Positions 1 through 64,000 of a stretch of 64,000 bases of DNA are shown here, piece by piece (the stretch's first letter is position 1; every line of letters starts with the position of its first letter). The stretch lies in contig NC_051084.1 of the NCBI RefSeq assembly GCF_004664715.2, positions 58,275,334 through 58,339,333 on the forward strand. Reading direction: 5' to 3'. The translations under genes and the position numbers were made by a program. The DNA comes from Peromyscus leucopus. Taxonomy: Eukaryota > Chordata > Mammalia > Rodentia > Cricetidae. Below the pieces are notes generated by a model. That model did not search any database. It was not told where the DNA came from and was given only the letters and a program-made list of their open reading frames with translations.

Positions 1-847
1 GAGCCAGCCTTCAGGTCCACAGTGGTTGGGTTTACAAGTCATTTCCCCAGGCGATGAGTACATTTCAGGCCAGACGCCAGCAACAGAACAGTCAGTGTAT
101 AAAGAGAACACTGAACGCCTAGTGAGAGGATCCTGCTCCTTACAAAAGCCTCTCTGTCACCTTGGGCCACAGGGCTGTGATCCGCATCAGCCTTTGTGGA
201 GGGAGCTCTTTGCAGCTCTGAGACGAAATTCTCTCAATGTTTGTTTTGGGTAGCGTGGATTTTTGGAGGGCCTGGGTATTTGAAAGGAGAGCTTTTAAAG
301 TGAAATTTCAGTTACTCCTGTACCACATGAGTGGCTGAGGACCTGGATTCCTTTTACAACTGCTCTGGATTTTGTAAAATGCCAGGGCCAGGGTTACAGC
401 TTGATGGTGGATCACTTGCCTAGTAGTGTGTGACAGGCCCTGAGCTTGGTCCCCAGCACCACAAACTAATAATAATGGTTAATAATTGCAATAAAATCAC
501 AAGAAATGCTCACCTGGGGTAGACATGGATACAGTTTCACACATCGCAATTCTTATAGCAAATGGAGTATGAATGGACCTTGATACTATTTTCCTTAAAG
601 CATATCTTTAAGAAATTAATAGTTCAAGCCTTGACATCTGTCTGCTCACAAGGAATGAAGACCTGATTTGCACATCATTGAATTCTTCATTAAAGCCAAT
701 TGTAAAACTCTGTGCCCTTATGCCCTCCATCATGCTCGCCTGATAAGCTTAAGTGGCTGAGCAGTGCTTCCTTTAAAATGCTGCTCAGCTCTTGTTCTAC
801 ATTGACCCAGACTTCCGCCCCCTCAGTCTACTACAGAACTCACTTAC
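1..847 (-). other. Col9a1: Intron 37, partial
   Basis: The intron downstream of exon 37 runs off the left edge. I searched it for the last Col9a1 exon (COL1 end, NC1 with two cysteines) and did not find it. Apart from a weak B1/ID-like scrap near 395-470, nothing recognisable was seen. Confidence 0.8.
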
Positions 848-57522
<56,675 letters not shown>

Positions 57523-57558
57523 CTGGTGGAAGACAGAGAGCAAGTCAAAGAGGAGCGT

Positions 57559-57559
57559 T

Positions 57560-57591
<32 letters not shown>

Positions 57592-57592
57592 A
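57559..57592. repeat. (TTG)n microsatellite before exon 6
   Basis: About eleven TTG units; on the transcript it is AAC repeats ending about 37 nt upstream of the exon 6 acceptor. Confidence 0.95.
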
Positions 57593-59599
57593 ACATGATC
57601 TATAATCCTTAGCAAAACAGCAGCCATCTGAACTTCTGAGCTCAGTAAAGCACACACAGCTCTTGCTTTTTTCTGAGCACAGTTTCTACTGGAGATGTCT
57701 GGAAGCTTTTCCAAATTCCTCTGCTCACTAGCGGGAGACGTCCTTAGCTCTGATTCACTCCAGTGTAGCTCTAACCTGGAAGCATCTTTGGCACCGACTT
57801 CCCATTTGTGTTCTTGCCACAACTTTCAGAAGTTGATGCTACTAAAGTGTGGTTCACAGAGAACAAGAAAGTGCCCAAAGCGTACCCTAGAAACCAGGAC
57901 TACCACCTCCACAGGAAACACACTCTAAAACTTCACCTGGGAGATTAGAGACAGAGATAGCAGGAGGTGACTACAGAGAGAACAAAGAAAAGAAGAAAGA
58001 TTTAGTCCTGAAGAAAACATCCTCCATGGAGTCGTGGAGAAATCTAGAACTTGGTGATGGTGGAGGAGTGTTCAAAATATTGCAGTTCTGTACACTATTA
58101 TTCATTGTTTGAAGAGAAATAAACTTTGGAAGACTTGAAATCCAGTCCCAACAACTTCTAATACTCTCAGTAGACTGTTAGGGGAAGAAGATTAAAACAA
58201 GGAAGACAGAGAGGAAGCCAAGAGTGGCCAGGTCTAAATCTGAAGAAAACCTTAAATGACAAGGCACAAAACCCTGCAAATCCCTCCAGAAGCTGACGGG
58301 TGAGCTAGCTCATCTTCTAGGGAGGCAGGTTCCTTGCTCTGCAATTGAAATCAGTTCCTTCTTTCTTGGTCAGTAAATTCCACTGGCCCTAGACAGCTGG
58401 TTAAGTGATCAGGGCTCCAATCTCAATACTATGCTTCCTGTTCAGACCATCATGATTCCCATTCTTTCCAACCTACCAAATGGATTCTAGAACCCCCAGC
58501 TCTAGAAAGATATAAGATACATTTCCCCCACTGCTGCAGACACACCCAGGGTTGCGATTTGGATGTAGAAAATGGGTCGAACAGGAACCTGAGACAAAGC
58601 AAAGGGAAGTTCTTCCTTTCCAAGAAACATAGGGAGAGACAAGCTTGAGGGTAAGCACCCCTCTTCTAAAGAGTGGGGAAAAACAAGAGTCAAGTGAAAG
58701 AAAAACCCTGAGCAGCCAGCAGGACACACTTTAAGATGGAAAATTATCTACAAGTTGCATGAGCACCAAGTTGTGCTGACTGAACAGTAGAATGAAGACA
58801 TTCCTCAAAAAAAAAATTTCCAAGCTACACAGCCTCTTAGAGTTAAAGAAACCTCTTCAGCCCAACACTACCTTTATCAGACTAGCCTTGTTGACTGGGA
58901 AAAAAAAAATTATTTGAGTTTTACTTCAAATTGCAGTAGAAGTTTTAAAAGGGGGATAAAAAGCAGAGCTGGAGTCAACTTTTCCTTAGTGACAGCGGAA
59001 TGCATGTCACCTGAGGCTGGGCACAGACAAAGTGGGACAAGGAAGTCAACTCATTTGTAGCAGCTCATAGAACTAGGAAAGGGCAGAGGATTTCTAAATT
59101 TTCTGGACATTAAATTAATAATTTTTCTACTACACCTCCAGACATTTCTGAATAATGCACACTATCTCCATAATATGTCATATTTTTGAAACAGATAACC
59201 AATGTATTTGTCAGCTGAGCATCTATATAAAAAGGGATAGAAGCGAGAACTAAAAATTAAAACTGTATACATTCATTTCTACCATCTCCTAGAACCTCCA
59301 GAGCTGAACTAAGAAACTTTCATAAAGATTCCAAACTTTCTCCATTTTGTGTGCTTATTATAGAAACCCTCCCAGAAACATCCTCTAAAAATCAACAGCT
59401 GTGTCTATATGCAGTTGCGTTTTCATATGCATGGCAAAATAGCACATGGAAAAGAGAACTATCATTCTTTTCCCCCAACGGACTACATGAACATTTAACC
59501 AGAACACAAAAAGATATATTCCTCATCCCCAATCCTCAAAATAAAAGGCTACTCCACCCAATTTTATCCACTAAGTCTTATGTGAATTGGCCGTTCAAA

Positions 59600-60160
59600 C
59601 TAGGTATGCACTGTAGGTACATGAAATTTTAGTTTTGAAAAGTCATCACCCTGATAAACATGAATTGTATGGCTATCCAGGGAACCTAAATCCTTTGTTT
59701 AGATAGCTCATCAAAATTACTTATTACAAATGTGAAGTAATTCTTTAAGCTGTCGCCCCAAAATTGTATTACTCTCTGGATAAATTGGTGCACCTGCTTA
59801 AATATGCAGAAAATGCAATTGTGACACACACACAAAAAAAATGGGGAAATGAAATGTATTTCATCTGTGAAAACAAGCTGGGCTGTTTGAAGTGATCAAG
59901 GGTTTCTGAACACATCTGCGTATGCACATAAACACCTCCTACGCACTAATAATCAGCTATACAACAACCATTTTTTGGCATGCAATATGAACTTCGATTT
60001 GCATGCTAATTATTTTGAAGGAAGATTGGCAGAGCACTTTTGTAAAAGTCGCTTTCATTATACAGCTAAAATGCTGATTTCTTTTTTCATACCTGGATCC
60101 TTTTGCTCTTTGAATACTCACTGACAAAATATATGCGACAAATATTTTAATTTAGGCTTT
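59600..60160. promoter_or_regulatory. Candidate conserved non-coding element with POU-like palindrome
   Basis: This A/T-rich part of intron 5 has no recognisable repeats. It contains the octamer ATTTGCAT inside a near-palindrome ATTTGCATGCTAAT at 59997-60010, flanked by other homeodomain-type TAAT cores. Such texture is common in conserved developmental enhancers, but no function is demonstrated here. Confidence 0.25.
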
Positions 60161-60924
60161 CAGTCAACATTTCTTAAGTCCCAGGATAAACCAAGCACTG
60201 AGGGAATGGTCTATGAAAGCCAGATAGTCTCTTCTCCACAAACATTTCCTAGTCTGGAAGATGAGGAAAAAATGTGTCTAGAGAAACAGAAGCTTCTAAA
60301 AATCTGTTAAGAAGAACATAATGTACCTTAGGAAACGTCATCATTTTCAACAGGGAATATTTCTTTGCTCAAAGAAAATGGGGTGATATGAGTGGGAAGT
60401 TCTTACGCCTGTCCAGATTTGGCATTATCCAAATATTCCATTTCTTTAAAACCTTGAGACAATTTCATTTCTGAAGCTAGCATAGTGCTCAGCTAATGAC
60501 ATTAGTGTTGGGGCCGAGATGCCAACACTCTAGTCTTTATGATAGGGTTACAACCACTGCCACTAATTTTGCTAGGATGTCTAGAAAGATTAAGTATTTG
60601 AACTCAACTCCAGATTACTGAGAATGGTACAAGTTTTGATATTTATAAACGAAATTATTTTTACAGTTAGCTAGTACTAAGCACCTAAGCTAATTTTTGC
60701 TAACAAGATAGCACCTTCATTAAGCTGTCCAGTCAAGGACAAAAAGTATTTTTAAAATGCTGAGGGTTAGGTTCTTATCCTGATTTGCCGCTTTTGATGA
60801 GATGTTGCCTTCTCCCATCACCAAGAAATCCCTCCAGATGACACTTCCTAGGAACTGAGCGGGAAGATCTGAACTACCTCAGAATCAAGAGTTTCCCCAA
60901 TTCTGTGTAAAATGAGTCATACGG

Positions 60925-61089
60925 GCCAGGCGGTGGTGGCGCACGCCTTTAATCCCAGCACTCGGGAGGCAGAGGCAGGCGGATCTCTGTGAGTTTGAGG
61001 ACAGCCTGGGCTACCAAGTGAGTTCCAGGAAAGGCGCAAAGCTACACAGAGAAACCCTGTCTCGAAAAACAAAAAAAAAAAAAAAAAAA
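60925..61089 (+). repeat. Young B1 SINE with perfect 16-bp target duplications
   Basis: Near-consensus gccaggcggtggtggcgcac to aaaccctgtctcgaaa plus an A tail, with the aaaggcgcaaagctac variant. The duplication aaaatgagtcatacgg is identical at 60909-60924 and 61090-61105, showing a recent insertion. Confidence 0.97.
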
Positions 61090-61849
61090 AAAATGAGTCA
61101 TACGGTTCACACATAGTGCTGGAAATATAATTAAATATGGGCAGATTATACCAAAGGCTGGAGCAGAATGGTAAAAGGAGAATTCGGTCGCCAACATGGA
61201 GTTAGCACACTGAGAATATCTTCATTTATTAAATTGTGTGCTTGCATATAAATATCATGGAGGACACAAAAATATTATGTAACGCCATATATGTGCTTAA
61301 AATATTTTTTGCAATAACTACTAAAACACTTGAAATGGTAAGATGTTTTTCTGGCTAAAGCCATCATCATGTAATGCATAATATGTGAATGGTTCCAAAC
61401 AACAATTGAGATTCTCACATGAGGAGATGAGAGGATAAAGCTGGGGTTTTGGAAGAGAGGATGAAGCCCCAGGGCAGGACAAAGTATACAGAGGAGGACA
61501 CTGATTAGCTGGGGCAGAACACACAGCAGGACTTTCCATACTGTGGATTCTAAGCTAAGAGATTTCAATATTTGGGGTGTTATAGTCAAATATTTTTCTT
61601 CAGTGGATAAATATAGTAAGAAGTGGGTGGATTTAGAAGGGCGTTTCATGAAGAATAGTTTGATCATGCGTGTCTGGTGCTTTAGGCAGGAACCTATTAT
61701 AGTAGGCTTCAAGAAGTCCTACATACTGAGCTATGACATCCTAGGATATCTGCAAAGTGAAAACAATTCCCTCTCCCCACTCCACAACCTGCCCAGCTGC
61801 TATTCTGTCTTCTACACTGCCTTCTACTAAACTCAAAACAGTCTATACT

Positions 61850-62700
61850 CAGTCTCCAACGCATCTCCTCCTTTACTCTTGAATCCTTTCCAACTTCATT
61901 TCCATTCCCACCAGGCCAGTGGGTCTTCCATCTAATCACGCTCACTAGCCTCTAAAACCAACAGTCCACTATCAGTCTTCATCACACGAAACCTATCCAA
62001 TACTTGAAACAATTCTTGGGTCATTCGCCTTCAATCAGTCTTTTTCCTCAGTTTTCAGGGCACAACAAACCATTTCACTCCTCTACCGCAGCCACTTTCC
62101 TTTTCATTAAGTCTTCCTCATTGTGGCATAGTCATGACTACCTCAGAAGTAAGTCTTCAGCATTACACTTATGACTTGGCTTTATGGCTTTCATGATACA
62201 TAAATGTACCCAACTCCCAGAGTTCAGTTCCCATCTGATGCCACCTCTTAACCTCCACAAGCTCACAGCTAACTGCCTGCTCAGCATCTTACCTCAGATG
62301 CTTTATGTTGCGGCCTCTGTGACCCCACTAGCTGTTTCTCATTTCCTCTTCTAGTCACCCTGCTTTGCAAGTAACGCTCAAATATCAGGTCATACCAACA
62401 CTTTCCCTTGTCACTCATGTTCTCTCTTCCCAGAATCTTCCTCTCTAAGATTGCTACAAGATATTACCTCAGATCCTTCAAGCTATCTCAAAATGTTTGC
62501 TTCTGAATGAGTCCCACTTCAACTTTCCATTTCCTTTTCCCCAATAACATTTATGATATCTGGGTATACTATGGGTATTCAGTTCCTCCTTGTGACTCTC
62601 CCAGAATGTAAGCACCATTTAGGCATTAACTTTTATGTTTCTTAGTCACCTAAAGTATGCCTGTAGCTTAGCACTTTAAAAATAGTTGTTGAATATCAAT
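61850..62700 (+). repeat. Ancient L2-like LINE relic
   Basis: Ordered L2-like phrases: ctttgcaagtaacgctcaaa with tatcaggtc; ccccaataacatttatgata; gaatgtaagcaccatttagg; and the terminal aatagttgttgaat. It is strongly diverged with approximate limits. Confidence 0.55.
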
Positions 62701-64000
62701 TAACAGAACACAAAGATTGTACATTGCTTAAATCACTAAAACCGTAACTTCCTACAGCATTTCTCAAATACCAGAAATGCTGATCATGACATCAAAACGT
62801 ATTTTCCCAGGTTATTGTTCATGAGACTTGCACTGTTGTTCACATTTGTAGGTAATGTGATCCAATGCTACAGAGTAAAGAAGAAGAGGGATAGCTCTGC
62901 CCTCAACCGTTTTGCCTGCTCTGGCATTTTTCTCTGAATCTGAAGGGAAAAAAAATTATAGCAAGACATCAGAGACACACTCCACCAAGCATCAAATCTG
63001 TCAGTTCTACGTTGATTTATTGGGAATATGCACAGGTAAAGAGAAGAATGATTTGAGTTATATATGGGGAAATCCACATAAACTTTTATCCTCCCTCAAA
63101 CAAGAGCAAACTCCCAATGAGTACACCCCTGAAAAGGGAGAAGAGCTAACGTTGTTTTCTAATAGAGCTGTACCATATAACTCCCCTAGGCAATCATGTT
63201 GGCAACAAACAATAAAGAACCTGTCATAAAAGAACACGTTTTCGTGGTAAGCTGCCAGGAAACCAAGCTTTGCAGTGGGATAAATGGCACCAACCTAAAA
63301 TACAGGCACAGGGGAGAATAGGAGATGAGGAATTTATTGCTTTAAAATCAAAAATAACAAACTTACAGATATGCACAGGGAAAAATATAAAGTGCTCCGA
63401 GCCCACTAAATAACTATAAATGATGAGATGGTGTTTGAATTGTAGACCGCATGAGTGTTCATGAAAGCTTCCTGGAATTGTTTTCTTTTTCCAATTTAGA
63501 AAAAGAGAAGAGACACAAGATAGGATGGATAGGGAAAGTCACAAACAGCTACAATATAAGTAAGTCTTTTAGCATTAGGGATCCATCAAACACCCAGATT
63601 TCATTTCTATTATGCAGTTCTTATACCTACCTTTGACAGGTGATAAGGCCTGTGGAAAGGATATTTTGCTTTTGTTTTATTTACTAAAAAATGCAAGTAT
63701 TGACCCTGAAACAAATATTCAACCAACAGAAAGTGTTAAAGATTAGAAACAATCCAATCGTATTCAGAAAATACTAAAACATATGCATGCCTTTCTGGTT
63801 TCAAACTATTTTTTGATTTTTTTTTTTAACTTGAAAATTCTTAAAAAGTAACACTGAATGTTTGCTATCTCCAAACTGAAAGACAGATGACCCATTAGTA
63901 TGGGTTTTCTGCCTCTCAAGACATATGCATATCACTAGCCATCACCCTTCAAGACCTTCAAGGAAACATCTAGTTGGCAGTGGTCTTCAATAATTCCCAG

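Larger units (their letters stand above)
57523..64000 (-). other. Col9a1: Intron 5, partial (runs off the right edge)
   Basis: At least 6.5 kb lie between exon 6 and exon 5, which encodes the preceding NC4 segment. I looked on the minus strand for the expected GKLADNP-type sequence and did not find it. The intron holds a TTG repeat, a young B1 (60925-61089), an L2-like relic (about 61850-62700) and a repeat-free A/T-rich stretch at 59350-60900. Confidence 0.7.

Noticed and set aside
57523..64000. Expected upstream NC4 exons (1-5).
   Set aside because: I searched the minus strand for sequence encoding the NC4 segment before FELQW and found none with splice sites, so they probably lie beyond the right edge.

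Overview
This window is mammalian genomic DNA from a muroid rodent, most likely a cricetid (vole, deer mouse or hamster group). Abundant B1, B2/B3, B4 and ID-like SINEs, a URR1-type hAT element and Lx-like L1 tails show a rodent. The young B1 copies near 6990, 48130 and 60925 carry the variant right half ggaaaggcgcaaagctac, which I associate with cricetids rather than mouse or rat. The species call is inference.

The window holds one gene: Col9a1, the alpha-1 chain of the fibril-associated collagen type IX, on the minus strand. I can place 32 consecutive coding exons, from the one encoding the C-terminal part of the NC4 domain (57439-57522) to a COL1 exon (848-925). If one last exon lies beyond the left edge, the numbering matches the 38-exon human gene, so these are exons 6-37. 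All have GT-AG splice sites and the frame stays open across every junction (about 1885 coding nt, about 628 codons). In transcript order they encode the end of NC4 (exons 6-7), COL3 (8-16), NC3 with two cysteines (16-17), COL2 (17-35), NC2 with one cysteine (35-36) and most of COL1 (36-37). Exons 1-5 (right) and exon 38 with the 3'UTR (left) are outside the window.

A second start lies at 56728-56805: the first exon (1*) of the short, NC4-less isoform, with a start codon in strong context, a 26-residue signal peptide and a good splice donor. It sits only 63 nt upstream of the 21-nt micro-exon 7. That may physically explain why the short isoform skips exon 7.

Everything else is intron: unique A/T-rich sequence plus SINEs, two LTR-like pieces, ancient L1/L2/MER5A remnants and many microsatellites. 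Several simple repeats sit right against Col9a1 splice sites (exons 7, 10, 12, 36). Intron 15 holds a 398-nt unbroken purine tract. I found no second protein-coding gene, no confident functional RNA gene, and no sign of a novel multi-gene system. The most interesting material is the alternative-promoter/micro-exon layout, the repeat-embedded splice sites and a few repeat-free candidate regulatory stretches.
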